Positions 1-9,930 are shown, counted from the stretch's first letter. The stretch: DNA of 64,000 bases from DASQPR01 sp963724705 (GCA_963724705.1 CAVRVS010000004.1:744001-808000), one strand, 5' to 3'. Notes: a model not told the origin generated them from the sequence alone. Made by a program: numbers and translations.

Positions 1-2
1 AC

Positions 3-236
3 GGGCTCGCGCCCGACGACGTGTTCACGCTGCTCGACCAACTCGATGCACGGCCCGACCGGACGATCGTCGTCGCGTGCGAACCGGGCGACGTGACGGC
101 GGGCATGTCGCTGACGCCAGCGGTCGCGGCGGCCGTCCCTCACGCCGTACGGGCCGTCGAAGAGGTTCTCCAGGCGGAGACGGCCGGACGCCGGCCGACG
201 GATCGGCCCCACAACGCGAGGGAGTGGTCAGCATGA
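3..236 (+). CDS. Hydrogenase maturation protease, C-terminal part (cut by window start)
   Basis: This is the C-terminal end of a HycI/HyaD/HybD-type endopeptidase, which trims the C-terminus of the [NiFe]-hydrogenase large subunit after nickel insertion. The frame is open from base 3, so the start lies outside the window; the GTG at 21 is internal. The visible part has the family's late block: VVACEP, DVTAGMSLTPAV and a final helix with AVPHAVRAVEEVL. The catalytic metal-binding Asp/Glu residues would be upstream and cannot be checked. It is followed within a few bases by a small membrane ORF, hypA and hypC, which supports a hydrogenase maturation role. Substrate hydrogenase unknown. Confidence 0.8.
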   Translation, partial: GLAPDDVFTLLDQLDARPDRTIVVACEPGDVTAGMSLTPAVAAAVPHAVRAVEEVLQAETAGRRPTDRPHNAREWSA

Positions 237-337
237 TCGGAAAAATCATCGCGGCGACGGTGGCGGCGGCTGCGGTGAGCGTGGTTGTCGCCTCGGCCCA
301 CGACATTCGGCGCTACCTTCGGATCAGGGGGATGTGA
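233..337 (+). CDS. DUF6893-type small membrane protein
   Basis: A 34-residue protein: one hydrophobic helix (about residues 4-20, Ala/Val rich) followed by a basic tail ending IRRYLRIRGM. The tail matches what I recall of the DUF6893 small proteins of actinobacteria, which end in K/R-RYL-K/R-IR-S/G-M. The ATG at 233 overlaps the end of the protease gene and the stop at 335-337 is one base before the GTG of hypA, so it is translationally embedded in the hyp operon. Function unknown. A single-pass membrane peptide accompanying the hydrogenase or its maturation is an inference from position only. Confidence 0.7.
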   Translation: MIGKIIAATVAAAAVSVVVASAHDIRRYLRIRGM

Positions 338-338
338 G

Positions 339-689
339 GTGCACGAATACGGCCTGTGCGAAGGGATCGTCGACGCCGTACGCAAGCGCGCGGCCGGGCG
401 GCCAGTGGCCTGGGTACGGGTTCGGGCCGGTGCCCGCCAGGGCGTCGACTCCGAGTCTATGAACCAGGCGTTTCATCATGTCGCGGCCGGCACCGAGGCC
501 GCCGACGCCACTGTCGATCTGGTTGCCGTACCCGTGGATCTGCGGTGTGGGGCGTGCGGTGCCCAGGCGCAGACACACGACGTGCTGGCGGTGTGCCCAC
601 AGTGCGGAAGCGACGATGTGAGCCTCGCCGGCGGCGACGAGCTGACGCTCGAATCGATCGGTTACGCACCCGCACCCGCGGCAACCTAG
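339..689 (+). CDS. hypA: Hydrogenase nickel-insertion protein HypA
   Basis: HypA (with HypB) delivers nickel to the [NiFe]-hydrogenase large subunit in the cytoplasm. The 116-residue protein starts V/M-H-E-Y, giving the N-terminal His-Glu that binds nickel. Near residues 70-90 it has a zinc site made of two CxxC pairs, C-G-A-C and C-P-Q-C, typical of the family. GTG at 339 is chosen because His must be residue 2. In-frame sequence continues upstream but lies inside the previous gene. Length is normal for HypA (110-120 residues). It sits between the DUF6893 peptide and hypC. hypB is not in the window. Confidence 0.92.
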   Translation: MHEYGLCEGIVDAVRKRAAGRPVAWVRVRAGARQGVDSESMNQAFHHVAAGTEAADATVDLVAVPVDLRCGACGAQAQTHDVLAVCPQCGSDDVSLAGGDELTLESIGYAPAPAAT

Positions 690-718
690 ACATCGAGCCA
701 GATAACCAGGAGCTTCCC

Positions 719-985
719 ATGTGTCTCGGGATTCCCGCCCAGGTCACCGCGACCGGCACGGACCACGCCGACCTCGTCGAGGTCGACATGGCCGGCGTTC
801 GACGGATGATCAATGTTGGCGTGCTCGATGATGGGCAATCCCCTGCGGTGGGCGACTGGCTATTGGTACATATGGGTTTTGCGCTCGCCATCATCTCCGC
901 GGAGGAGGCGCGCGATGCGCTCGAGGTCTTCGAGGACGAACGCACCGCGGCGGCCGCGTTGATGGGCGCCGAGGAGGACCGATGA
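719..985 (+). CDS. hypC: Hydrogenase assembly chaperone HypC
   Basis: HypC/HupF chaperones carry the Fe(CN)2CO unit with HypD and bind the hydrogenase large-subunit precursor. The 88-residue protein begins M-C-L-G-I-P, with the essential Cys2 and the family's small beta-barrel: V..DMAGVRR, VGDWLLVHMGFAL and a C-terminal helix starting ISAEEARDAL. ATG at 719 is fixed by the MCLGIP motif. It overlaps the next gene by ATGA at 982-985, indicating translational coupling. Located 29 bases after hypA in the same operon. Confidence 0.95.
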   Translation: MCLGIPAQVTATGTDHADLVEVDMAGVRRMINVGVLDDGQSPAVGDWLLVHMGFALAIISAEEARDALEVFEDERTAAAALMGAEEDR

Positions 986-1773
986 CCACGCCCACGCCTA
1001 CCGCAACGAAACCGCTCGCCGGTCCACTGCTGTTCGTCCGGTACGCGTACCCGCCGAATGTCCTCGGCTACTGCGGGCCGGCCGATCACCAAGCGTTCTT
1101 CCAGTACGGCGCGGCCGGTGTCGTCGATCAGGGTCTCGTGCAACTGGCCCAGGCATTCCAGGGCGCGTGGCCCTATCTCGAACTGATCGCCGGTGGCAAC
1201 GGCATCGCCAATCCGCTCGACCGTCGCGTCGTCGAGGCGTACTGGGTCGGCAACGGCTTGCTGGACGCGCTTCCGCTCGGGACGATCGCGGACTCGATGG
1301 AGCAACGGTTCCGGCCGCGAGTCGGTTCTCAGTTCGGGTTCCTGGCCGAGGGCGTCCTCGCTGGCGGCGTGCCACACCACAGTTTCCACGTGTTCGGCGT
1401 CTACCCGTGGGTCGGGTTGCTCGGCGACGATCGCAAGGCGGCGAAGGCATTGACCGTGCTGGACCGGTGCCGGATCCGTTGGGGACAGGTAGTTTCGGTC
1501 GATGGGGACCAGGCGGTTGTGAAGTCGCGGCACCTCGAATGGGACGGACGTTTCCTCACCCTGGGCGAAGCCGAAGTCGAGACCGTGCAATGCGGCAACG
1601 ACGGCGTCGGGCTGGCTCTCGCGGAAAACGACTGGGTGACGATGCATTGGCATTGGATCTGCGATCACATCACCGCCCGGCAGCTCACCGCGCTTCGGGC
1701 ATATACCTTGCACCACCTCGACATGGTGAACCACCGCGTGACCCATCCAGGGACGGCCGCGGCGCTCGCCTGA
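982..1773 (+). CDS. DUF6390 family protein of the hydrogenase operon
   Basis: A 263-residue soluble protein opening PLLFVRYAYPPNVLGYCGP, which I recognise as the DUF6390 family found beside actinobacterial hydrogenase genes. It is rich in His and Trp (HHSFHVFGVYPW, MHWHWICDH) but has no catalytic motif that I know. The ATG overlaps the hypC stop. Function unknown. Strict coupling to hypC suggests a role in hydrogenase maturation or assembly, an inference from context. No terminator was seen behind it; the next 85 bases to the convergent gene at 1859 look empty. Confidence 0.75.
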   Translation: MTTPTPTATKPLAGPLLFVRYAYPPNVLGYCGPADHQAFFQYGAAGVVDQGLVQLAQAFQGAWPYLELIAGGNGIANPLDRRVVEAYWVGNGLLDALPLGTIADSMEQRFRPRVGSQFGFLAEGVLAGGVPHHSFHVFGVYPWVGLLGDDRKAAKALTVLDRCRIRWGQVVSVDGDQAVVKSRHLEWDGRFLTLGEAEVETVQCGNDGVGLALAENDWVTMHWHWICDHITARQLTALRAYTLHHLDMVNHRVTHPGTAAALA

Positions 1774-1858
1774 CCGCGATCCGCCCTCGCGACCGCGACC
1801 CGCCGCTCAGCGACCGTCGGACACGGGCGGTCCGCACGGTGCACGAGCGGCTCGGTGG

Positions 1859-2164
1859 CTAGACGCCAGCATCTCGGCTCGAATCGCGACGAGGGTGCGC
1901 AACGTCCTCGGCGCACTGCTCCCGGATGAATGCTTCGAATCGCCGACTCATGATCCAGGTTTGTTCGGACGCGGTGACCGGCGCGCTCGAATCAAGGATC
2001 GCGATCAGCCATGCCCCGCCCAGCGTAGCGCCGGATCTATTCGAGCCGACAACCTGAGCCATCTCCGGAGTGATGGGTCCATGTTCGTGTACGACGTTGC
2101 ACCACTCGACCTGCTCGTGCTCCGTGCGTTGCCTCCACCAGGCCAGCATGTTGTAGTAGGCCAC
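1859..2164 (-). CDS. Hypothetical protein
   Basis: A 101-residue soluble protein starting MAYYNMLAWWRQ, with an acidic/aromatic N-terminal half and a basic C-terminus. I do not recognise a family. Codon third positions are mostly G/C in this frame, and its start faces away from the NTF2-like gene, leaving a plausible 227-base divergent promoter region. No transmembrane segment or cofactor motif is visible. It could be a spurious frame; confidence is moderate. Confidence 0.45.
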   Translation of the reverse strand: MAYYNMLAWWRQRTEHEQVEWCNVVHEHGPITPEMAQVVGSNRSGATLGGAWLIAILDSSAPVTASEQTWIMSRRFEAFIREQCAEDVAHPRRDSSRDAGV

Positions 2165-2391
2165 GAATCGACGATAGCGATGGAGGCAGTGAACAAGCAG
2201 TACAAGAGCTGGAACAACACTGTTAGATCGCTCGCATGCCGGGAGAATCCGCGCTGGCCCGCGGCGGGGCCGGCGCGTCCGGCTGACAGGCCCATCAGCC
2301 CGTGGCGGGCCGGCCGTTGCCTACAATATGTGGGGTACGGCGCCGAGAATGCGAACCGTAGGGGAGCTGTCGTTCTCGAGGAGTGGGACTC

Positions 2392-2850
2392 ATGACCGAT
2401 CGCCCACCGCTTCCGCCATTTGATCTTGAATCCGCGACCGCCAAGGTGCAGGCGGCCGAAGATGCGTGGAACACCCGGGACCCGGTGACGGTCGCCGGCG
2501 CCTACACGGTCGATTCGGTGTGGCGCAATCGCGACCAGTTCATCAACGGACGAGAAGCCATCATCGAATTCCTGACCGGCAAGTGGCGGCGCGAATTGGA
2601 CTACGCCCTCCGCAAGAGCCTGTGGGGCTTCCGTGAGAACCGGATCGCCGTCCGGTTCCAATACGAGTGCCACGACGCCGCTGGACAGTGGTGGCGTAGC
2701 TACGGCAACGAACTCTGGGAGTTCGACCGGCACGGCTTCATGCGACGGCGCGAGGCCAGCATCAACGACGTGGCCATCGACGAGGCCGAGCGGCGGATCT
2801 TCGGTCCTCGCTCCGCCGACGAGCACGGTCGGGACTTCCCAATCCACTGA
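2392..2850 (+). CDS. NTF2-like protein, DUF1348 family
   Basis: A 152-residue SnoaL/NTF2-fold protein. The signature of DUF1348 is clear: KVQAAEDAWNTRDP, VDSVWRNRDQFINGRE, FLTGKWRRELDY, RIAVRFQYECHDAAGQWWRSYGNE (shown in part) and RRREASINDV. The fold is a cone with a ligand pocket; the reaction of this family is not established. ATG 2392 is preceded by GAGGAG about 9 bases upstream, better than the in-frame GTG at 2383. It lies 159 bases before the formate dehydrogenase operon, on the same strand; whether it is co-transcribed is unclear. Confidence 0.85.
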   Translation: MTDRPPLPPFDLESATAKVQAAEDAWNTRDPVTVAGAYTVDSVWRNRDQFINGREAIIEFLTGKWRRELDYALRKSLWGFRENRIAVRFQYECHDAAGQWWRSYGNELWEFDRHGFMRRREASINDVAIDEAERRIFGPRSADEHGRDFPIH

Positions 2851-3009
2851 CGCGCCTGCACTGGACGTCCGACGGGCCAGCCGGTCGGTTCGGCCCGGCG
2901 AGTACCCCGCGCTCGGCGGCCCCTGGCCGCCACCTGCGGATTTCGCCCGAACTACTCCGAGGGTCGGATCGACCGTTACAAGGTGTCGTTTCTGGGTAAT
3001 GTGAGGCCC

Positions 3010-6000
3010 GTGGAGGGACCTAAGGCATTCTTGGGTTGGCCGGTATTCCGGCAGTTGACGGGGGCCGATCGGCTCGGCCGTGGTGCGTCGGTCCAGTCGC
3101 AGGGCACGCGCGATCACGTCGCGCGGACCGAGACCGCCGACCGGGTCGTACGAAGCGTCTGCCCATACTGCGCCGTCGGCTGCGGACAGCGCGTCTACGT
3201 CAAGGACGAGCGGGTCGTCCAGATCGAGGGCGACGCCGACTCGCCGGTCTCGCGTGGGCGCCTGTGCCCGAAGGGCGTCCGCGAGCGAACAGTTGGTCAA
3301 CAGCCCCGGCCGGCAGACGAAGGTCCTGTACCGGCGGCCGTACGGCACCGAGTGGGAGCCGCTCGACCTCGACACCGCGATGGACATGATCGCGGATCGC
3401 GTCATCGACACCCGGTCCCGCACGTGGCAGGAGCGCGACGACGACGGCACATTGCTCCGCCGGACTCTCGGCATCGCCGGGCTGGGCGGCGCGACCCTCG
3501 ACAACGAAGAGAATTACCTGATCAAGAAGCTGTTCACCGCCATGGGCGCGATACAGATCGAGAATCAGGCCCGCATTTGACACAGCGCCACCGTTCCCAG
3601 TTTGGGAACTTCGTTCGGTCGTGGCGGCGCCACCACCTTCCAGCAGGATCTGCAGAACTCTGACTGCATCGTCATCCAGGGCTCGAACATGGCCGAATGC
3701 CATCCGGTCGGATTCCAGTGGGTGATGGAGGCGAAGGCGCGCGGCGCGAAGGTCATCCACATCGATCCGCGGTTCACCCGTACGTCGGCGGTCGCGGACA
3801 TGCACGTCCCGCTACGTGCCGGCAGCGACATCGCGTTTCTGGGTGGGATCGTCAACTACATCCTCGAAAACAAGCTGTACTTCGACGAGTACGTGCGGGC
3901 CTACACGAACGCGGCGACGATGTTGCGCGCGGACTTCCGGGACACCGACGAACTCGACGGCCTCTTCTCCGGCTACGACCCCGAAACCGGGACGTACGAG
4001 CCCGTCCTCGTGGCAGTACGAAGGCGTCGACGAGGTCTCGGCCAGCGGCGAAGATGACCGACCCGCTCCGAAACGGCCCGAGAACGGTCAGTCCCGCCAG
4101 GCGCGGGGCGCCCCTGACGAAACCGGTGCCCACGGTTCACGGCTTCGACACGCCGAGGTGGAGCGGGATGACACGTTGCAACACCCACGCTGCGTGCTCC
4201 AGGTGCTCAAGCGGCACTACGCTCGCTACACGCCGGAGGTCGTCGCCGAGACCTGTGGCGTACCGGCCGACACGTTCTTGAGGGTCTGCGAGGCAGTGAC
4301 CGCCAACAGCGGTCGGGAGCGCACGACGGCGTGGGTCTATTCCGTCGGCTGGACGCAGCACACCGTTGGCGTGCAGTACATCCGGGGTGCCGCGATCATC
4401 CAACTGCTGCTGGGCAACATGGGCCGCCCCGGCGGCGGGATCATGGCTCTGCGCGGCCACGCCAGCATCCAGGGCTCGACGGACATTCCGACGCTGTTCA
4501 ACCTGCTGCCGGGCTACCTGCCGATGCCGAAGGCGGGTGAGCACGACACCCTGGACGACTACGTCGCCGCCATCACCAGCCCGGCTCAGAAGGGCTTCTG
4601 GGCCGAGGCCCGCAAGTACACGGTGAGCCTGCTCAAGGCCTACTGGGGGGACGCCGCCACCGCCGAGAACGATTGGTGCTTCGACTATCTGCCGCGCCTG
4701 ACCGGAGACCACGGCACGTATCAGACCGTGATGGACATGATCGCCGACAAGGTCGAGGGTTATTTCCTGCTCGGCCAGAATCCGGCCGTCGGCTCGGCCC
4801 ACGGCAAGTTGCAGCGTCTGGGCATGTCGCACCTCAAATGGCTCGTCGTTCGCGACCTCAACATGATCGACTCGGCGACGTTCTGGAAGGACAGCCCGGA
4901 GATCGAGACCGGCGAGCTGCGCACTGCCGACATCGCCACCGAGGTGTTCTTCATGCCGGCCGCCGCGCACACCGAGAAGGACGGCACGTTCACCCAGACC
5001 CAGCGGATGCTGCAGTGGCACCACAAGGCGGTCGAGCCACCGGGCGATTGCCGCAGCGATCTGCATTTCTTCTACCAGCTCGGTCGCAAGCTACGCGAGC
5101 GGGTCGCGGGTTCGACCGAGACGCGCGACCGTCCATTGCTCGACGTGACCTGGGACTACCCCGTCGACGCCAACGGGGAGCCGTCGGCCGCGGCCGTGCT
5201 GCAGGAGATCAACGGCTTCCACCTGACCGGTGAGAAGGCCGGTCAGCCACTGTCGAGCTTCGTCGAGATGGCCGACGACGGCTCGACGAGCGGCGGCTGC
5301 TGGATCTACTGCGGCGTGTACGCCGACGGGGTCAACCAGGCCGCACGGCGCAAGCCCGGATCCGAGCAGTCGTGGGTCGCACCGGAGTGGGGCTGGGCGT
5401 GGCCGGCCAACCGGCGCATCCTCTACAACCGCGCCTCGGCCGATCCCGACGGGCGACCGTGGAGCGAGCGCAAGGCCTACGTGTGGTGGGACGACGACGC
5501 GCAGAAGTGGACCGGGCACGACGTGCCGGACTTCGTCGCGAACCGGCCGCCGAGCTATCGCCCCGAGCCGGGCACCATCGGTGTCGCGGGCCTGGCCGGC
5601 GATGACCCGTTCATCATGCAGGCCGACGGCAAGGGCTGGTTGTTCGTGCCGACCGGACTGCTCGACGGCCCACTGCCGACGCACTACGAGCCGGCGGAGT
5701 CACCGGTGCGCAACCCGCTCTACCGGCAGCAGGCCAACCCGGTCCGTCAGGCGTACCGGCGCAAGGACAATTTCCAGAATCCGTCGCCGCCCGAGCCGGG
5801 CAACGAGGTGTACCCGTTCGTGTTCACCACCTACCGGCTGACCGAGCATCACACCGCCGGCGGTATGAGCCGATTCTTGCCGTACCTGTCCGAGCTTGCA
5901 GCCGGAGTTCTTCTGCGAGATCTCGCCGGAACTCGCCCGCATGCGTGGACTCGAACACCTGGGCTGGGCGACCATCGTCACCGCCCGGACCGCGATCGAG

Positions 6001-6311
6001 GCCCGGGTGCTGGTGACCGACCGCATGGTGCCGTTGACCGTCGGCGGCCGTGTTATCCACCAGATCGGACTGCCATACCACTGGGGGGTCGGGCGCGCAG
6101 CGCTGTCCGTCGGCGACTCGGCCAACGACTTGTTCGGCGTCACGCTCGACCCGAACGTACACATCCAGGAGTCGAAGGTTGCCTCGTGCGACATCCAACC
6201 GGGGCGACGACCGACCGGGCCGCGCTGTTGCGCTTCGTCGAGGAATATCGCAGCCGGGCCGGTACGACCGTGGAAACCGGTAACGTCAAACGGACACCGG
6301 AGGCGCAATGA
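3010..6311 (+). CDS. fdh: Formate dehydrogenase alpha subunit, selenocysteine-containing (frame breaks in this sequence)
   Basis: Catalytic Mo/W-bis-MGD subunit oxidising formate to CO2. About 1,100 codons, the size of membrane-linked actinobacterial enzymes. A [4Fe-4S] site is formed by Cys51, 54, 58 and 86 (CPYCAVGC...RLCPKG). The in-frame TGA at 3578-3580 lies at the family's Sec/Cys position in ENQARI-U-HSATVPSLGTSFGRGG, so it is read as selenocysteine; a hairpin follows. Later conserved blocks include GSNMAECHPVGF, IDPRFTRTS, NMGRPGGGIMAL and GQNPAVGSAHGKL. To read the whole enzyme one must skip single extra bases near 3277, 4003 and 5896, plus one opposite change near 6215. GTG 3010 is chosen because EGPKAFL follows; GTG 3001 is possible. 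No Tat motif is seen. The stop overlaps the beta subunit ATG. Confidence 0.93.
3593..3609 (+). promoter_or_regulatory. SECIS-like hairpin for UGA-selenocysteine
   Basis: Twelve bases after the TGA, GTTCCC-AGTTT-GGGAAC forms a perfect stem of 6 bp (7 with the A-U closing the loop) and a small loop containing G-U. Bacterial SECIS elements sit in the coding sequence just behind the UGA and present a G/U in the apical loop to SelB. Position, stem and loop fit. Nothing else would be expected to keep such a perfect repeat within coding sequence. Confidence 0.8.
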
Positions 6312-7333
6312 GCAGCCAGAATTACGAGGCGAATGAGCGCGTCGCCGCGAATGCCGGATGGCCGGATCCACCGCCGCGCAAGGGGTTCTTCACCGACACG
6401 TCGATCTGCATCGGCTGCAAGGCGTGCGAGGTCGCGTGCAAGGAGTGGAACGGTGTGCCCGACGACGGGTTGAACCTGCTCGGATCGTCATACGACAACA
6501 CCGGCGCGCTCGGGGCGAGCACGTGGCGGCACGTCGCGTTCATCGAGCAACCACGCCGCATGCCCGGTCAGGATCCCGGGCTCGTCGGCACGCCGACGGG
6601 GCCGGCCGCCAGCGATGAGCTGAATCGCGCCTCCGGTGACGCATTGTCGGGGGACCGTAGCCAACTCGGCACCGACTCGACCAAAGTGAACCTTGGCATG
6701 CCGTCGACGAGCCTGCCCGGTGCTACCCACGGCGCCGACGGCCGGACCGACTTCCGCTGGCTGATGTCGTCGGACGTGTGCAAGCACTGCACCCACGCGG
6801 CCTGCCTGGACGTATGCCCGACCGGCGCGCTGTTCCGGACCGAGTTCGGCACGGTGGTTGTGCAGGACGACATCTGCAATGGCTGCGGCTACTGCGTTCC
6901 GGCGTGCCCGTTCGGGGTGATCGACCGGCGTGTCGGCGACGAGAAGACCAAGAACGTGGGCATCGCCCAGAAGTGCACGCTCTGCTACGACCGGCTCGAG
7001 GTCGGCAAGATGCCGGCCTGCGCCCAGGCCTGCCCGACCGAGTCCATCCAGTTCGGCGACCTCGATGAGATGCGGACGCGGGCGCGCGAGCGCGTCGACC
7101 AGCTACACAACCAGGGCGTGACCGACGCGCAGCTCTACCTCGACGACCCCGACGACGGCATCGGCGGCGGCGGGTCCATATTCCTGCTGCTGGACGAGCC
7201 CGAGGTGTACGGGCTGCCGCCGGATCCGGTGGTCACCACGCGCGACCTGCCGCACATGTGGCGCAACGCCGGACTGGCCGCGATGACAATGGCCGCCGGC
7301 GCCGTCGTGTCTTTCCTCGGGCGACGCCGATGA
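6308..7333 (+). CDS. Formate dehydrogenase beta subunit, 4x[4Fe-4S] ferredoxin-type
   Basis: Electron-transfer subunit of the formate dehydrogenase, 341 residues. Cys clusters in order: CIGCKACEVAC from residue 34, CKHCTHAACLDVCPTGA near residue 158, CNGCGYCVPACPFG near 193, and KCTLCY...CAQACPTESI near 220-245. This pattern is typical of FdnH/FdoH-like subunits with four [4Fe-4S] centres. A C-terminal hydrophobic stretch (AAMTMAAGAVVSF) could anchor it in the membrane. A stretch at about residues 85-145 is longer than in E. coli FdnH. ATG 6308 overlaps the alpha stop, and its own stop overlaps the next ATG (7330), so all three subunits are coupled. Confidence 0.95.
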   Translation: MSSQNYEANERVAANAGWPDPPPRKGFFTDTSICIGCKACEVACKEWNGVPDDGLNLLGSSYDNTGALGASTWRHVAFIEQPRRMPGQDPGLVGTPTGPAASDELNRASGDALSGDRSQLGTDSTKVNLGMPSTSLPGATHGADGRTDFRWLMSSDVCKHCTHAACLDVCPTGALFRTEFGTVVVQDDICNGCGYCVPACPFGVIDRRVGDEKTKNVGIAQKCTLCYDRLEVGKMPACAQACPTESIQFGDLDEMRTRARERVDQLHNQGVTDAQLYLDDPDDGIGGGGSIFLLLDEPEVYGLPPDPVVTTRDLPHMWRNAGLAAMTMAAGAVVSFLGRRR

Positions 7334-8477
7334 CCGGGGCTGACGGCGACGCGGAGCGGATCAGAGGTAAGGAAGGCTCCGTCATGCCAGACGGTGGCAC
7401 GTTCCCGCGGACCGGCGGCGGCGCGATGGCGCGGTCCGGTGCCGACCGTCCCTCGACGCGTCGACGGCGCCGCGGACAAACTGGCGACGGCGCACCGGTC
7501 GTTCCCGATGCGACCTTCACGTCGTACTACGGTCGGCCGGTGCTCAAGGCGTCGCCGTGGCAGGACGACATCCCGGCGTACCTGTTCCTCGGCGGCCTGG
7601 CCGCCGGCTCCTCGCTGCTCGGCGCCGGCGCCGACCTGACCGACCGTCCGGCCCTGCGGCGGACCAGCCGCCTCGCCGGGCTGACCGCGATCACCATCGG
7701 CCTCGCCACGCTCGTGCACGATCTCGGCCGACCGTCCCGCTTCCTCAACATGCTGCGCGTGGCCAAGCCGACGTCACCGATGTCCGTCGGCACCTGGATC
7801 CTCACCGCCTACGCTCCGCTCGCCGGCGTCGCCGGTGCAGCCGAGATCGCTCAAGCGCTGCCGCCGAAGCTCGGATGGGCGCAGCGACTGCTCGGTCGAC
7901 TCGGCCGTCCGGCCGGGATCGGCGCCGCCCTCGTCGCGCCCGCGGTGGCGTCGTACACGGCCGTGCTGCTGGCGGACACGGCCACGCCGGCGTGGCACGA
8001 GGCCTATCGCGAGCTGCCGTTCGTGTTCGTCGGCTCGGCCGCAGCCGCGGCCGGGCGGTCTGGCCATGATGGCCGTCCCCGTCGACGAAGCCGGGCCCGC
8101 GCGCCGGATGGCGCTCGCCGGCGCCGGCGGTGAGCTGGCCGCCGAGCGGCGGATGGACGAATCGATGGGCCTTGCGGCCGAGGCGCTGCACACGGGTACG
8201 CCGGGCCGTTTGATGCGTGCCAGCAAGGCGATGACCGTCGCCGGCGCCGCGGTCACGGCCGCCGTCGAGCTGATGTCGCCGGCGCGCGCGTCGAGCCGAT
8301 GGGCGCGTGCCGCCTCAGTCGCGGCCGGTGCCGCGCTCGTGGCCGGATCGGTCTGCACGCGGTTCGCGATTTTCGGTGCCGGACAGGAATCCGCGCGCGA
8401 CCCGAAATACACCGTCGTGCCGCAACGAGCGCGTCTCGATCGACGCGAGGCCGCCGCGCACGGATACGGCGACCTAA
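7330..8477 (+). CDS. NrfD/PsrC-type membrane quinone subunit of the formate dehydrogenase (one frame break)
   Basis: Polytopic membrane partner that passes electrons between the iron-sulfur subunit and quinone. The N-terminal 70 residues are hydrophilic and Arg-rich. Then comes DDIPAYLFLGGLAAGSSLL, followed by further hydrophobic helices, with LGRPSRFLNMLRV and SPMSVGTWIL, which are typical of NrfD. Near 8054 one extra base (GCCGGGCGG instead of GCCGGCGG) shifts the frame; reading resumes GGLAMMAVPVDEAGPARRMA and runs through FAIFGAGQESARDPKYTVVPQR, the usual family end. No stop appears in that frame until 8809, inside the opposite gnd gene, so a second break near 8460 is likely and the end given is approximate. 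Confidence 0.85.
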
Positions 8478-9930
8478 GCGTCGACTTCGCGCTGGTCTTC
8501 GGCCCACATGGTGTGGAAGCTGCCGTCCTTGTCCACGCGCTGGTACGTGTGGGCGCCGAAGTTGTCGCGGAGCCCCTGGATGAGGGCGGCCGGAAGGCGG
8601 GGACGGCGCAGGGCATCGAGGTACGCGAGCGACGACGAGAACGTCGGCGTCGGCACGCCGCCACGGATCGCGAGACCGAGGACCCGCCGCCAGCTCTCGA
8701 TGCCGCGTTCGACGGCGTCCGCGAAGTACGGTGCGACGAGCAGGCTCGGCAGGTCCGGCGTGATCGGCGTACGCCTCGCGGATGCGGTCCAGGAACTTGG
8801 CCCGGATGATGCAGCCGCCGCGCCAGATCGTCGCCATCGCCCCGAGGTCGATGTTCCAGTTGTACTCATTGCTGCCCGCGACGATGTGGTCGAAGCCTTG
8901 GGCGTACGCGACGATCTTCGAGGCGTACAAAGCGTTGCGGACGTCCTCGATGAACTGGTCGCGGTCCTCGACGAGCTTGCCGAGATCGGCGTCGCCGGCC
9001 CGGCCGTTGTAGGCACGCTGCGCCGCCAGTCGCTGGTCGACGTGCCCGGACAGAGACCGGGCGAAGGTGGCCTCGGCGATGCCGGTGATCGGAATGCCGA
9101 GGTCAAGCGCGCTCTGCACGGTCCACCGACCGGTGCCCTTCTGCTCGGCGCGGTCGGCGACGACGTCGATGAACGGTTTGCCGGTCTCCGCGTCGGTGTG
9201 GGCGAGCACGTCGGCGGTGATCTGAATGAGGAACGAATCCAGATCACCGGTGTTCCAGCGACGGAAGATGTCGGCGATCTCGCCCGGAGTCGCGTCGAGT
9301 CCGGTGCGCAACAGGTCGTACGCCTCCGCGATGAGCTGCATGTCGGCGTACTCGATGCCGTTGTGGACCATCTTCACGAAATGCCCGGCCGCGTCCGGAC
9401 CGACATGGGTCGCGCACGGCACGCCATCGACCTGCGCGGCAATCGTTTCGAAGATCGGGCCGAGCTTCTGGTACGCCTCGGTCGAGCCGCCGGGCATGAT
9501 GCTCGGACCGTGCAGAGCGCCCTCCTCGCCGCCGGACACTCCCGTACCGACGAAGTGCAACCCCTTGCTCGGCCAGCGCCTTCTCGCGTCGCAGCGTATC
9601 GGTGAAGTGAGCGTTGCCCGCGTCGATGACGATGTCGTCGCGGTCGAGCAGCGGCACGAGTTCGCCGATGACAGCGTCGGTCGCGTCGCCCGCCTTGACC
9701 ATGATGATGATCGCCCGCGGTCGGCGCAGCGACGCGACGAAATCCGACATCGATTCGCTGGCGACGAACGTTCCTTCGCCCCCGTGGTCGTTGATGAGGC
9801 TGCGCGTACGTTCGACGCTGCGGTTGTGTACGGCGACGGGATATCCGTGGCGGGCGAGGTTTCGGGCCAGGTTCCGGCCCATGACCGACAGCCCCGTCAC
9901 ACCGATCTCGGCAGTTGCTTGCTCGCTCAT
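8474..9930 (-). CDS. gnd: 6-phosphogluconate dehydrogenase, decarboxylating (two frame breaks)
   Basis: Oxidises 6-phosphogluconate to ribulose 5-phosphate and CO2 with NADP+, in the pentose phosphate pathway. About 485 codons, the long GndA type. The Rossmann start IGVTGLSVMGRNLARNLA, the GTGVSGGEEGA substrate loop with GPSIMPGG, and HFVKMVHNGIEYADMQ with its catalytic Lys are all present; the end TYQRVDKDGSFHTMW is characteristic. Two single extra bases break the frame, near 9560 (GGGG for GGG) and near 8770 (GATCACG for GATACG). ATG at 9930 has GGGAG upstream. It converges on the formate dehydrogenase operon, at a place where I looked for selA/selB and found none. Confidence 0.93.

Noticed and set aside
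457..1746. Long minus-strand open frame opposite hypA, hypC and DUF6390.
   Set aside because: It is a G/C-rich shadow of three well-recognised plus-strand genes, with no recognisable domain.
3016..3030. GGGACCTAAGGCATT resembling a DosR box at the formate dehydrogenase start.
   Set aside because: It lies inside the coding sequence in the conserved EGPKAF region and misses three fixed positions.
2005..3504. Minus-strand open frame of about 500 codons opposite the NTF2-like gene and the start of the formate dehydrogenase.
   Set aside because: Both strands cannot be coding here; the plus-strand products are clear family members and this frame resembles nothing known.
8474..8809. Extension of the NrfD frame through the 3' end of gnd to 8809.
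   Set aside because: Homology to NrfD ends near 8440 and the opposite strand encodes the conserved end of 6-phosphogluconate dehydrogenase; a lost stop is more likely.
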